Counted from the first letter of the stretch, positions 10,758-22,634 are shown. The stretch is 64,000 bases of DNA from Platanthera guangdongensis (GCA_039583875.1 CM077153.1:117362568-117426567); one strand, 5' to 3'. The notes: generated by a model from the letters alone, not told the origin. Numbers and translations are program-made.

Positions 10758-13123
10758 AGTGCAAATCCGAGACCTTTGAAAAGTTCAAAGAGTTCAAGAA
10801 TGAAGTAGAAAACCAGTTGGGTAAAAGGGTTAAAGCACTCCGATCTGATCGAGGTGGCGAATACCTGAGTCATGAGTTCTGTGATCATCTGAAAGAGTGT
10901 GGTATTGTATCACAGCTCACTCCACCTAGAACACCACAACATAATGGTGTGTCTGAGAGGAGAAATCGTACTCTGTTAGACATGGTACGTTCGATGATGA
11001 GTCATGCAGACTTGCCTATTTTCTTTTGGGGTTTTGCTTTAGAGACTGCTGCAATGACATTGAATCGCGCTCCAACTAAAACGGTTCTGAAGACACCATA
11101 TGAGATATGGACTGGGAAGCGTCCTAGTATGTCGTTCATTAAAATTTGGGGCTGTGAGGCATACGTGAGACGTCAAATGCCTGACAAGCTGGAACCCAAA
11201 TCGGATAAATGTTATCTGGTGGGATATCCTAAGGAAACGAAAGGGTATTACTTTTACCTACCGTCTGAGGGCAAAGTGTTTGTCGCAAGAACTGGTGTCT
11301 TCTTGGAGAAAGAGTTCTTATCAAGAAAGACTGAAAAGGTAGAGCTTGAAGAAGTTCAAGAACCACATGTAGTGAATGAACCGGAATTGGATTCTGAGAC
11401 AGGACTACAAGATGTTGTAGCTAGAGAACCTGCTCAGGGAACACAAGTCCTACGTAGATCTGGTAGACCGAGGTTTGAGCCTGAGAGATATGGATTTCTC
11501 ATGTCTCAAATAGGTAATGTGTTGCTCATGGATCATGATGATGAACCAGCAACCTACCAAGAGGCTATGAATGGAGCGGACTCCGACAAATGGCTTGAGG
11601 CTATGAAATCCGAAATGGACTCCATGTATGCAAACCAAGTTTGGAACTTGGTGGAACCACCTGAAGGGGTACGACCCATAGGGTGCAAGTGGGTCTTCAA
11701 GAAGAAGACCGACATGGATGGGAATGTACAGACATTCAAAGGGCGACTGGTGGCTAAGGGTTTCAAGCAAATTCATGGTATTGACTATGATGAGACCTTT
11801 TCCCCTGTTGCTATGGTAAAGTCCATAAGGATATTGCTTGCTATTGCTGCGTATTATGACTATGAGATCTGGCAGATGGATGTCAAAACGGCTTTCCTTA
11901 ATGGAAACCTCCTTGAGGAAGTGTATATGACACAACCCGAGGGTTTTGTATCCCCAGATGAAGCCACTAAAATATGCAAGCTGAATAAGTCCATTTATGG
12001 ACTGAAACAGGCCTCTCGAAGTTGGAATCTTCGTTTTGATGAGAAAATCAAAGAGTTTGGTTTCATCAAGAATGAAGATGAGCCTTGTGTTTACAAGCGA
12101 ATCAGTGGGAGCATTGTTGTCTTCCTGATATTGTATGTAGATGACATACTGTTGATCAGGAACGACATTCCTACCCTGAAAGTTGTTAAGAACAACCTAG
12201 GGAACTGCTTTTCAATGAAGGATTTGGGTGAAGCGACTTATATACTCGGTATTAAGATCTATAGAGATAGATCGAAGAAGTTGCTGGGTTTGACCCAGAG
12301 TACGTACATCGAAAAGGTGTTGAAGCGGTTCAACATGCTTGAGTCCAAGAAAGGATTTTTGCCCATGTCTCATGGTGTGAATCTCTCTAAGGACCAGTGT
12401 CCAAAGTCTTGTGAAGATAAGGACCGCATGAAGTTGATTCCATATGCTTCGGCAATTGGATCAATCATGTACGCGATGTTATGTACTCGACCCGATGTCT
12501 CTTTTGCTTTGAGCATGACTAGCAGGTATCAGTCAGACCCCGGTGAGTGTCACTGGATTGCAGTCAAGAATATCCTGAAGTACTTGAGAAGGACTAAGGA
12601 CGTGTTCTAGGTGTATGGTGGAGAGGAAGAGCTCATTGTAAGTGGTTACACGGATGCTAGCTTCCAAACTGATCGAGACGACTCCAAGTCTCAGTCAGGT
12701 TTTGTGTTTTTCCTGAATGGAGGAGCTGTGAGCTGGAAGAGTTCCAAGCAAGAGACAGTTGCTGATTCTACAACAGAGGCCAAGTATATCGCAGCAGATA
12801 ATGCGGCGAAGGAGGCTGTATGGATTAGGAAATTCATTGGCGAGCTTGATGTAGTTCCTAGCATTGTTGGTCCCGTAGTTCTCTACTGTGATAACAATGG
12901 TGCAATTGCACAATCTAAGGAACCTAGATCTCATCAGCGCTCCAAGCACATAATCCGGCGTTTTCATCTTATTCATGAGATTGTCGAACGAGGAGATGTA
13001 AACATTTGCAGAGTGCCGACTGAGGAAAATATTGCGGATCCGCTGACAAAGCCTCTCGCGCAGAGAAAGCATGATGGTCATACTAGATCGATGGGTATGC
13101 GATACCTAAATGATCAACTCTAG
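10745..13123 (+). pseudogene. pol: Shortened copia pol of E2: half integrase, reverse transcriptase, RNase H
   Basis: The frame opens inside the integrase core, so protease, the HHCC zinc domain and the first catalytic Asp are missing. The second Asp (RSDRGGEY) and Glu (NGVSERRN) regions remain. Reverse transcriptase is long and open, with QMDVKTAFLNGN near 11880 and the YVDD catalytic box near 12135. A TAG at 12608-12610 interrupts between RT and RNase H. RNase H continues in the same frame to 13123, but its TEAEY motif reads TEAKY, losing the catalytic Glu by a G-to-A type change, and YCDNNGAI remains. Compared with E1 the frame is far better preserved, consistent with a young insertion that was already deleted when it moved. 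Confidence 0.92.
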
Positions 13124-14085
13124 CGAGAATCTTGTGGGTTGCATGTAATCTTGTATTTTGTTGGCTGTTTGTTCATATGATGAACTGTGTACCTAGTTTT
13201 TCTTTTATAATTAATGGCAAATTCTTTTATTATGAATTTTTTCTATATATGATAGTTAAATGTTAACATAATAGATACCCTTAGAATGTTCGCTTCCATG
13301 GGACATCAAGTACGTGACTTGAATGTGAGAGCCCATGATTTATTTGAAGCTTCATTCTTAAAGGTCCCTGGTCGAGTATCATCATAGAAGCTAAGGGTGA
13401 TGATGGTACATGAAGACTAGCACGTGTGTTGACTGATGACTGGTTCTCACAGGTCATGATATTGTGATATCAAGTCATCACGTGGGTACTTGTTAGTGAA
13501 CAAGTTGTACTGGACATACCCAACCTGAGACTACTCTGTGGATTGTCATCCAATCGTGTCACGAGTAGGTCTCAATTGACAATGGTGTTGTGATCCTTTG
13601 ACCTGAAGTCACAGCATTCATCAAGTGAGGAAGAGCGTGCTTTGATGCCATCTAAAGTCTTCCTTGAGAAAGGTTGATGATAAGGGTGGTTGTTGGGCAT
13701 GTTACGAATAATTTGGGTGTTTGTGTGTGAGCAGATATGGGATTTGTCCTCCTGTATGACAGGAGTTGCATCCATGGGCCCCTTGATGGAACTGGACTGA
13801 GAAATGCATGGCCATGCTTGATTGAGTCAATACGTGATATTGGACTCACCATTCTCTGGAAGTCCGTCCTGGATCAAGAAACTAGGATTGAGCTATTACG
13901 AGGGTGACACGGTCCATACCTCTAGTTCTTTCCGGATGTAAGGGACAAAGATAACGCTGATACATTGGTCATAAAGGCTTATGAGTTATAAACTCATATT
14001 GCTTGGGGAGCAATGATGCATTGCTAGATGTCGCTCATTGTTTGTGAGGTTTTTGGTTTGATACTTTCGAGATCAAGTGGGAGTC
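13124..14085 (+). other. Noncoding 3' region and polypurine tract of E2
   Basis: This region has the same length and order as 6736-7692 in E1 but better preserved. The polypurine tract is AAGTGGGAG (about 14075-14083), directly before the 3' LTR. Confidence 0.8.
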
Positions 14086-15251
14086 TATTGGAGTTACCAT
14101 TATGATCTGGAAGTGATCAAGCATGTAATCTCACTGCCAACGCGATATGAGCCTGCAGGGTCGCACATAAGAGATGTGGAGAAGTTGGATGACTGACTGT
14201 GTTGGTAAAGATTACCAATCACCGACCTGAATAGGGTTATGGGCAAAGTGTTGCCTTATAGGATCATCGGGTTGGGCAAATGTTGCCTTGAAGGGCTGGT
14301 TGGGATTGTCGTCCGAGGGTCGATGACATTAGTCGAGAATCGTCTTCTGATTCCTGCCGATCGGCGAGAATCGTCTCTCTGATACTCGCCGATCGACGAG
14401 AATCGTCGAGAATCAATTGTTGATTCTCGACGATCGACTACTTCGACAATTGTCGTCGACCGTGGCTCGACGATCGTCGAGTATCGTTGTGTATCATCGA
14501 GCGCGGCTCGACGATCGGCGAGAATCGTCGAGTATTGTACTCTGATTCTCGCCGATCCTGTATGATACTCGTCGACTGATTCTCGCCGAACCTGCTCAGT
14601 GATTCTCGCCGATTGTCGCTGATTCTCACTGATTGATACTCGCCGATTCTGAACCCTATTTTCGGGTGGTCTGCAGATAACGATTTTCCTGGGTTTATTT
14701 ATACCTTGGTATAAATAGGACTCTTAGGGTTTATCGAAAATAGAAGGGTTTTGGGCTCGCGATTTTCTCCTGTAGCAGATCGAAACCCGACGGAAGCCGT
14801 TCCGCCTTTCGCTCCGCCGATCCCGATCCCCGTCGCCGACGGAAGAGTTCCGCCGCCGCCGTGTTTGCTCCGTCGACCGCCTCTTCTCCAGCGACTGTCG
14901 CTGGTGCTGCTCTTCCTGGCGCGGACCTAGCAGTCCGTGGAATAGCCGAGGTGCGGTCTTCTCCTTCCCGATCTTCCGTGCGACGGAAAGCTCGGCGTTC
15001 TCCCGCTCGTGTGGACTTCTGCAGAAACGTGGACACTATTCCACGTACAACTCGCCACTAGCAAGCAGATAAAGTTTGGAGCATCTCCGTTGAGTTGTGA
15101 CTCAACGCCACCGAGGTAATTTTTGCCTAGTTTTTACTAACTTCTTAATTCAACGTTCATGGCCCGATCCACATCTCTTTGGGTTTTTCTTGATGTTTAT
15201 TTTTCCGCTGCGTGCACAAGCGTTGTGTCATCCTCATAGAGAAACCCAACA
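14086..15251 (+). repeat. 3' LTR of E2
   Basis: It is 1166 bp, collinear with 7738-8903. The first dinucleotide is TA instead of TG, a single transition after insertion. The dyad array is at 14320-14660 and TATAAATA at 14710-14717. It ends ACCCAACA, followed by the TAACC duplication. Confidence 0.97.
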
Positions 15252-15256
15252 TAACC
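15252..15256 (+). repeat. Right target-site duplication of E2 (TAACC)
   Basis: It matches 7733-7737. Confidence 0.95.
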
Positions 15257-16437
15257 TCACTGTCAACGCAGTATGAGCCTATGGGGTAGCACATAATAGT
15301 TTTGGAGAAGTTGGATAGGTTTGTGTTGGCCTTGGTTATATGTGATATGAGTTAAGGACCAAGCCTATGACGATATGGTTGTAGAGGAATTTCATTCCGG
15401 GACCTGCATTGTGAATATGGGTCGCCCAGGATGTTGTCGGCTAAAGCTAAGGAAAATTCGTCGAGTATGGGTAAGTGTTTTCGATGAATGAGTTAAATTC
15501 GACGAGTATCGTCGTGACCATTAAACGATTCGTCAAGTATTAATGTAATACTCGCCGATTCGTCGAATATCGTCGTGTCCTCTTACTGATTTGTCGAGTA
15601 TCGTCATGAGTTATCACCGATTCGTAGAGTATCTTTATGGTCACTTGCTGATTTGTCGATTATCAAGTTGATACTCGCCGAATACTGTCTTGACCTGTTA
15701 TTTTCATCTAAGTTCTGTTCGGCTGGTCCTTGCTTGTATTGGTCGGTTTGATTCGTGGTATAAAAGGATTTTACTGTTGAACTGTTAGGAGAGGAGAAGA
15801 GAACTATTCATTCCTAAACTAATCCCGCGACGGCATAGTCCCTCTCACGACGGAAGTGTTCCGTTCCATGACCGCCGCTTGCCATCGTCGATCCCGCCGA
15901 CTGTCGACAACGCATCTCATCACGATGGAAGTGTTCCATTCTATGACAGCCGTCGATCTTCGTCGACTCCTGACGGCCCCACGTCGCCATTATTGCAACC
16001 AACCGATGCTTGTCGTCGCCTACTGTCCACAGTCGCTAGCCTCCATCGGAGAACATTTCCAAGCCGTCGTCTTCATCGTTGCCGCCTCTCCTTAGACGGA
16101 TCTAGCAATCCGTGTAGGCGTTGAGGGCAAACCTTTTTCCGACCTAGGTCTTGTGGGACAAGAGTCTAGGGTTCTTCGTGCTCGTGTGCATACCCGTAGA
16201 GGCGTGAACACTATTCTACGGTCGGAACTCCGGCCGTTGTCATTCGTTGGAATCAATAGGAGCACCTAGGTTGAGTATCGACTCAATCCCACAAAGGTAC
16301 AAATTTATTTACTACAATATTACTTCTTGATTAATGGTCATCACAAGATCCAAAAAATTGCTTTTGGGTTTTTCCTTGTTTTATCTTAATTCAGATGCAC
16401 ACACAAATGTTGTGGTACCCCCAGTGAAAACCCAACA
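15257..16437 (+). repeat. Remainder of the old E1 3' LTR
   Basis: The sequence resumes TCACTGTCAACGCAGTATGAGCC, collinear with the E2 LTR from its 51st base, and ends GTGAAAACCCAACA at 16437. It is much more diverged from either E2 LTR than these are from each other, so it is an older subfamily member. A decayed array of TCGTCGAGTAT and TACTCGCCGA words lies at 15455-15690 and TATAAAAGG at 15759-15767. No primer site follows, as expected for a 3' LTR. Confidence 0.88.
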
Positions 16438-16860
16438 GGTATCACTACGGCTAGCGGTAGCGGGGAGTTCTGTAGAGGTTGTCGGGTCTGTAAGCTACCG
16501 CGGCGCGGTATGTAGCTACCGCCCGGCATTAGCAGGCGAAAGCAGTTACGTAATTGTTGAAATTAGGCCGTCTGATCTTCTTAGAAATTGATCCTATGGA
16601 ACAAAATCCTTCGTCCCTGAACCTTAAGTAGGGATGAAACACTCATTCTGATGGCGACGATGCTGATGTGGCCGTTGATCCCCGTCATAGAGAGTTTGTG
16701 GATTGGTACGATTGATGTTGCAAGCTCGAAGAAGAAATTCTACCACGACGTTCTTCGCCAACGCCGCCACTGCTACATGTTTTCCTCGACGTCCGTTGCC
16801 GCCACTCAAACAAAATATATAATTATAAATTAAATAATTATAATTATATATTTAGCAATT
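16438..16860 (+). other. Unassigned stretch between E1 and element T
   Basis: GC-rich to about 16560, then mixed. No frame of convincing length and no similarity I recognise. It may be the target DNA of E1 or the start of the T LTR, whose left end I could not place. Confidence 0.4.
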
Positions 16861-18264
16861 TTTATTTTAAGGAATTTTATTTATTTCATTTCATATATGA
16901 TGGGTGCCAATAACCATCATGAGTGTTCTTATTTCATGCATTTAATTTTTGTATTGTTTTTATTTCATGATTGGTGCATATAACCATCATAGTTTCATTT
17001 TAAATTTTAAATGGTGGAGATGGAGTGGTGTACGCTATATATAGCCATGTTATGAAGAGAATAATAGATGAAGAATGAAAAGAAAATTGAAAACCTAAAT
17101 TTGGATTCCCCCCTCCCATTTCTCTCTGTCCCTCTCTTGGCAATTTCGGCCAACTCTCTCCCTCCCTCTACCTAGCCACCGGCCTCCTCCCTCTCTCCCT
17201 CTCTATTTCAGACACCTCCTCCTCCTTCCCTCCTCAAGATCTCCCTCTCCTCTTCATCCCTAAGAAAACCTACCACTTCCCTTTTCTCTTCAAACAAACT
17301 GTCGGCCACCACATTCTTTCTAAGGTTCGACCTTTCCCCCAAGCCGCCACCTCCTCACCCTCCCTTTCAAACTATCGGCCACCAACCTCCTCCACCACCA
17401 AACCGACCACCCCCCCCCCCTCCTTTACATCAAAACCGACAGCCCCCCTTGCCACGTTTGGAAATTATTCCACCACCTTTCCTCTCTCCTCTTCCCATAT
17501 ATATTGTCTTTCAAGATTCTCCCTCTTTTAGGGTTTTGCAAAGGAGAACGGGTTCTGATTTCATCGTCTGGTGCAGAATCGTGGACTCACATGGAAATAG
17601 ATTCAACCACCATCGTGTGTGCTTTCCTCCACTCTTCTTTGTGGACGGACTTTTTCTTGGGATTTGGGTAACGATTTTCTAAAACCATCTCGTGTATGTT
17701 TCTTCTAAATTATTTGTGAGATTTGATGGAAATAGAATGCTAGTATATTGTCCTGATTTATATTGAAATCGTGCTTAATTAAAATCTAAATTTCAAGCAT
17801 AAATTATCCAACATTTTCATATCGATCGGATCGGGTAGATCTCGTGAACTCTAGAAGAAATCGGGTTCACTACCCTTGATTTCTCCTCGAGTTCAAGTGA
17901 TTTGGTCGACCTCATTTTTTTTAATTAATTTTGGATTGATTTGGGACTTGGATTTAAATTGCTATTTTAGTCTGGATCCTCTCGTGTTGGTTTGTTAATG
18001 TTTGCGAATAAATCTAATTTGACGTGTTAATTGTCCGGATCGGGTAGGTCATATTCGCTTAAGCGAACATTGACATATAGCCCTTGTTCAATCTCTAAAA
18101 GGGGTAGCGGCCCTTTGTTTGTGCGTGATTAAAATTGTGCCACTAATTTTTTAAAGTCATCGGTAATGTAAATTTAGAGAAATATTGCTCACGCCGTATT
18201 TATTTTAATTACCGAACCTAAGAACGCGTAGTGTTTCATCCGTCGAAACCATGGCTCTGCATCA
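16861..18264 (+). mobile_element. Probable 5' LTR of element T (left end uncertain)
   Basis: It ends TCTGCATCA at 18264, three bases before a tRNA-Met type primer site. TATATATAG at about 17035 is the best promoter candidate. After it comes a strikingly pyrimidine-rich transcript leader (17105-17440, mostly C and T, with a C run near 17410). A direct repeat (GGTGC.ATAACCATCAT at about 16904 and 16974) lies in the presumed U3. The true left boundary may lie anywhere between 16438 and 16900. Confidence 0.5.
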
Positions 18265-18267
18265 ATT

Positions 18268-18280
18268 TGGTATCAGAAGG
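18268..18280 (+). promoter_or_regulatory. Primer-binding site of element T
   Basis: TGGTATCAGAAGG, a near match to the initiator tRNA-Met complement, lies three bases after an LTR-like CA end. Confidence 0.65.
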
Positions 18281-18646
18281 AGATGCACGTCAATTTTCTA
18301 ATTGGCACCCTCCCTCTTTTATTAGTATGCCGACACGCACTTGCACGTTTCATTTGCCAAAATAATAAAAATAATTTTTTTTTGTGTGCAAATAGTGGAC
18401 TAAAATTTTATTTTTTCTGCACAAAAAAAAAATTAACATCTCCTATTTATTTCCAGCAAGAAAATACAAAAAATATATTTATTGCTTTAGTTGTTTAGCA
18501 GGAACAATTCCATCTATTATAAATTTATAGGGTCAGGTACATTATTTCATTGCATGTGCACACGATTCGAGTAGATTTTTCTGTCCCATCAACACTAGAA
18601 AATGGCATATGACGTTAACGTTTCCTGATTACAATCTTTTGGTTCG
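18281..18646 (+). other. Leader of element T
   Basis: A/T-rich, with poly-A and poly-T runs and no coherent frame; it lies between the primer site and gag. Confidence 0.5.
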
Positions 18647-19575
18647 ATGACGAATGTTTGGAAACCAGTTCATTCCCATATAATGGAAGAGAGTAAGGTT
18701 TTGTTTGCGCAACTAAAGGCTAACCAAGTGGCACCACCACCCCCTAGGCAACCCCACTTTAATTTGGACTGTCGCCCTAAGCGAGAAATTGACGTTTATA
18801 GGTCGTCTAGGAATGTTGAATCTACTTATGACGGTTTAGGGTGTTCCCAAATTTTTAGAAACTGGCTTAAGGGGATTGAAGTTTATTTTGATTGCCATGT
18901 ATGGGACGACCACCAAAAGGTTAACATCGCCCGAGAGCGGTTAGTAGGTCAAGCCCGCGTGTTTTGGTTAAACGAAGAGTGTCATGTTTGTAGCTATCAA
19001 TATGCTTGGCCGCACATGTGAAGCTTACTCTCGGATCAATTTGATGTCGACTACCTTCGTACTAATAGCACCACACCCGTGAGTCAGTATAGTTATGGCA
19101 CTAGACCCATTACTGCTTATAGGAGTGACCTAATGCCACCCGTTATCAAGACTAGTTATGGAACTAGACATGTAGCTGCTTATAGGAGTGAACATATACC
19201 TTAGGTTAGATCCTATCCCCACAGTGGTAGTAATACCCAAAGGGTGCCTATTCCCACCTCTAGGGAAAATAAGCAATTTAGACCCCCATAATTTGGACTC
19301 CAAAGATATTACTACTAGGGTGTTGGCTCCTTTAGCTCCGACGTCTGAGCCTCCTGAGATTGTGACTGAAACCCCTGAGGACTCTGATGTAGATGTGGTA
19401 TCTTTGGATTCTAAAGATGACCAGCTAGGTTAGAGTATTCCGACATGTACGATAGTGCCCGACGATTCGGATGATTCTGACATTGAGGAGCTTGGATATC
19501 CTAGTGATTTGGAAGACGATGTATGGTATGATGACAGTCTGATCTGTGAGAGTATCACGTTGCCTATTACATGAT
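18647..19575 (+). pseudogene. gag: Gag-like protein of element T, broken
   Basis: Residues about 60-115 read like the retrotransposon gag core of Ty3/gypsy elements: FRNWLKGIEVYFD, DDHQKVNIARERLVGQAR, VFWLNEE. A TGA at 19019-19021 interrupts, but the same frame continues with SDQFDVDYLRT. Two copies of a roughly 20-residue segment follow (SYGTRPITAYRS and SYGTRHVAAYRS, about 19090-19200), then a TAG. A further frame continues with a strongly acidic segment (EDSDVDVVSLDS, DDSDDSDIEELG) to a TGA at about 19575. No zinc knuckle, protease or RT is visible. The element looks like a gag-only non-autonomous type, or a very decayed gypsy element. Confidence 0.6.
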
Positions 19576-19609
19576 CTGCTAGTGTTGTGTTTGATCACCC
19601 TAGAATTCA

Positions 19610-20633
19610 GTGCCCCTCCAGGATACAATCCATATTGTGATAGAGCCTATGATTACACCAACTGAGATTATATCTGAGTTATCTGAGGAGTCTGAGAGTG
19701 AGGATGTCTCTATTGTCATTGTGGATGAGTTACCATCTGAGGGAAGGGTATTTTTGGACGATTCTTTGGTTGTACACCCGGATGAGAGTTCCTTGATGTT
19801 GTCACCATTGTGTGAAATTTATTCTAATTTGGATTTTATCCCGGGATTGATTTTACCGACCCTTTCTCCTGTTCATTTGCCCACATTATATGACTTTAGG
19901 ATGTGGAACCGGTAGTCCCAATTTGAGTTTTTGTGACACGCCCACTCTATTAGTTCCAACATTGGAATTGTCTCAACGTATAGATATTATTAAGTTGAGC
20001 GCACTTGTTTTTGGTCTTTTCGTCGCACCTCATAGGACTGACTATGTGTCACCTTTGATAGTTCATTATTCTACTTGTCCGTCTACGGTTCGGTCCTCGA
20101 CTATTTATGACTCCTTGGCTATTGTACCACTGGATGTGGTGTCCCCTATAAATACTTATATAACACACCTGGTTGCATGCATTTACCCAGCGCCTTTTGA
20201 TGACCCTCATGTCCACACGTTAGTGACTATAGCTGGGTCCCTTGAGTTGTATCGCTCGCACAACCTTTCACATTCTGGAGCACCCAATTCAATTGTTTAT
20301 GATGAGCGGTTTACCTTGGCATATCTTCATTCCAAGCGTAAGAATATTAAAGTTAAAATTAAGACTGTGGTTTTGGATCCCATTAAAATCATTTTTGATT
20401 ATAAGGCTCTCGTTCCACCTGACTTAACCCTCTTATCCTCCATATTTGGGTCAAGTAATGTAGCACATGGGTTCACTCCTCATGTTTCTATGATGTTAGT
20501 GTTTCATCTTAAGTTATATCGCGCGCACTTCCACTCCCTTTCGAGACCGTCCGACGCTAGAATTAGTGATTTGGGTTTAGTCTGGTCAGTCTCTGAGCGG
20601 ATGCCTTCTAGTTTCGTTAATAATACATATTAA
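19610..20633 (+). pseudogene. Unrecognised ORFs downstream of gag in element T
   Basis: Two frames follow each other: 19610-19915 (101 aa, acidic, with SELSEESESEDVS) and 19890-20633 (247 aa, hydrophobic and Ser/Thr/Pro-rich). I recognise no domain or catalytic motif. The regular amino-acid-like composition and codon use suggest descent from one longer protein, with a frame change near 19900. They occupy the place where pol would be expected. They may be an additional ORF of a non-autonomous element, or chance openings in decayed sequence. Confidence 0.4.
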
Positions 20634-20646
20634 AGTCGACCCATCC

Positions 20647-20943
20647 ATGGATATGAAGAACTTCGGATTTCAAGCTATTATTTCAGATTTTTATAAAGCA
20701 CAGGGTGTTTCACTTTATTTCAAGTTTCCCGACTTTTTACTATACGTCTCTATTCCACCTGAGTGGCTTTCTCTGTCGTTTCTTCCTCCCACTAGATGTT
20801 CTCTTGGGTTGGGAAGTGTTAGTTCTGTCGTGTCTATTTTCCATGTGGATTCTTTGGTTCTTGAACAGGATGGTAAGATTCAAGTTTTATTTCTTTTGTT
20901 TGACACCCTTTTGATTTTCCTCGAAAGTCTTGTTGTTTCTTTT
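20647..20943 (+). pseudogene. Further unrecognised ORF of element T, cut by element X
   Basis: It opens with MDMKNFGFQAIISDFYKAQG and is rich in Leu, Phe and Ser. It is truncated where the LTR of X starts at 20944. It could be the continuation of the 247-aa frame after a short gap. No function is assigned. Confidence 0.35.
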
Positions 20944-22368
20944 TGTTGAAACCCTATTACTGATTTGGGCTAGGAATACTATTAGGATGTTAGTTTGACC
21001 AAATATATATAGTCTAGGGTCATTGGTTATTTCCAGGGATGTTGCTCCTTCAGAAGAATTCCAGTAGAAATGAAGTTAGTCGAATACAGAATTCAGGTCG
21101 ACGAAAGCTGAGCGCAGTTCGACTATCACCGGGCTCAGCTCGACGAACTCAGAGTCTTAACTCTGAGTTTTACTTGACGAACCTTGAGCTCCTATCGACG
21201 AACTCCGATCGCTTCTCAGAAACTCAGCTTGATGAAAATTAGACTCAGCTCGACGAACTACGGATTCAGGTCGACAAATAAGAAGACTCAGTTCGACGAA
21301 CTCCATGCTCAGGTCGATGAAATGCTTAATCAGTTCGACTAATTCTCTATAGTATTTTAGGCAGTTTTGTTTACAGCAGATAGAACAGTTTCAGGCTTAA
21401 TTTCAGGCTATCATATTATGAAGGCAGAATAATTTTAAAGGCTTGATTACTGATAGCTATAACTCTGATATTTAATGTCAAATATTCTAATAAATATAGC
21501 TGTTTAGAGGCAGCATTAAATATCGATTTATCACAGAGTTATTATGCAAATTTATTTCCAAGGCAGTTTCCATTCTCGGGAAATCTCTCAAACGGTTCAG
21601 AATTGACTAATTCAAATGTTTGAATTCTTCTCTATATTATATATATATATGTTTAGAAGATTGCTGCCTCAAGGTTACTCACTCAGATATATAGACTAAG
21701 GATTACAGACTTAGAGATACTGACTTAGAGAATTACATATCAATATATTTTCTAACAAATTTTCTGCTTTAGTCTCTACTTGTGCAAAGTATTCAATCTC
21801 TCAGACAGAAGAAGGCCTACACCCTGAAGAGAAGTCTCCCTCACATGATTACAATCTCTATACAAATCAGGGGGAGCTTTTAGCTTCATCATCCACTCAG
21901 TCTTCTCAGAGAAATTTGAAAGAGAAGACATCACTTTTAGTTTTATTTTTCTAACTGTGTGCAGGGTTATAACTCCCTTCAAAAGTTGACCTCCTTGGTT
22001 CTTAAGTCACCTGATCAAAAGACTTAGTTTGGTTTTTGGCCACCTGGTCAAACGCTCAAAGGATTGCTAGATCTCCCTTAAAAAATAGATCTTCTGGTGG
22101 CAGGGCACATAATCAAAAATCTGTAGTGGATTCCTACCAGGGTGGTAGATGAGTGGATATACTCAGGTTTATTAGGGAACCACTATAAACTCCTTGTGTC
22201 GTCTGTGATTGTTATTCTCTCTGTTTGTGTGTTGTGATCTATTTTGTTTTTGCTTTATATATTTATATATATCACTAGTTTTTTAATTCGTTGTAAAACT
22301 AAGTTAAATTTTTTAATATACACTATTCAACCTCATATAGTGTAAAGTAGATCTATCACTTACTTTCA
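20944..22368 (+). repeat. 5' LTR of X
   Basis: It starts TGTTGAAACCCTATTACTG and ends CTTACTTTCA, 1425 bp. The matching right copy begins at 46879. An array of CTCGACGAACTC words is at 21085-21345. A TATA-rich run (21631-21652) is the likely promoter, with more than 700 bp of R/U5 after it. Confidence 0.92.
21085..21345 (+). repeat. CTCGACGAACTC array in the X U3
   Basis: About ten copies of (C/G)TCGACGAA or degenerate forms are spaced 20-35 bp apart. Many are followed by CTC. CpG-to-TpG or CpA variants (TTGATGAA, TCGACAAA) are frequent. The same block is at about 47010-47285 in the right LTR. Confidence 0.85.
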
Positions 22369-22370
22369 AT

Positions 22371-22383
22371 TGGTATCAGAGGG
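22371..22383 (+). promoter_or_regulatory. Primer-binding site of X
   Basis: TGGTATCAGAGGG follows the LTR end by two bases and matches the initiator tRNA-Met type. Confidence 0.88.
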
Positions 22384-22462
22384 CAGGTTATTTGGTTTTA
22401 CAGGCTAACACCTGAACCACCAGATCTGATAGATCTTATTTTATCTAAAGTATTTTATTATC

Positions 22463-22634
22463 ATGGCACAGAACAAAAAATATTCAAGCACTAGACCTTC
22501 AGTGTGCAATCTGAATAAGTTTGCACTATGGAAGACAAGGATTATGCTGTATATGAACTCTATTGATGAAGATATCTATAATTCCATCTTGACAGGTCCA
22601 CCTCAACCAGTGACATCAACAAGTACCAGTATAG
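22463..22634 (+). pseudogene. gag: gag of X, N-terminal part (split by Z)
   Basis: The ATG at 22463 opens a frame starting MAQNKKYSSTRPSV and containing FALWKTRIMLYMNSID, the N-terminal pattern of copia/sirevirus gag (a W-x3-R-x3-Y-x4-D core). After 57 codons it is interrupted by the left LTR of Z at 22635. The frame resumes at 41738 on the other side of Z, once a five-base target duplication is allowed for. It is therefore one gene split by an insertion, not a small gene. Confidence 0.8.

Larger units (their letters stand above)
7738..15251 (+). mobile_element. Element E2: complete but internally deleted copia retrotransposon
   Basis: E2 is 7514 bp long with two LTRs of exactly 1166 bp, a tRNA-Met primer site, gag, a shortened pol, a polypurine tract and a TAACC target duplication. 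The LTRs differ at about two dozen positions by eye (about 2%), mostly transitions, so it is one of the younger insertions here. It landed 45 bp into the 3' LTR of a relative of the same family. About 720 bp covering protease and the first half of integrase, present in E1, are missing near 10726. With this loss, a stop near the end of RT and altered key residues, it is non-autonomous. Lineage is Tork/TAR-like by general protein style, not verified. Confidence 0.95.

Noticed and set aside
16438..16860. A host gene fragment between E1 and T
   Set aside because: Frames on both strands are short and overlap; no splice pattern or recognisable domain.
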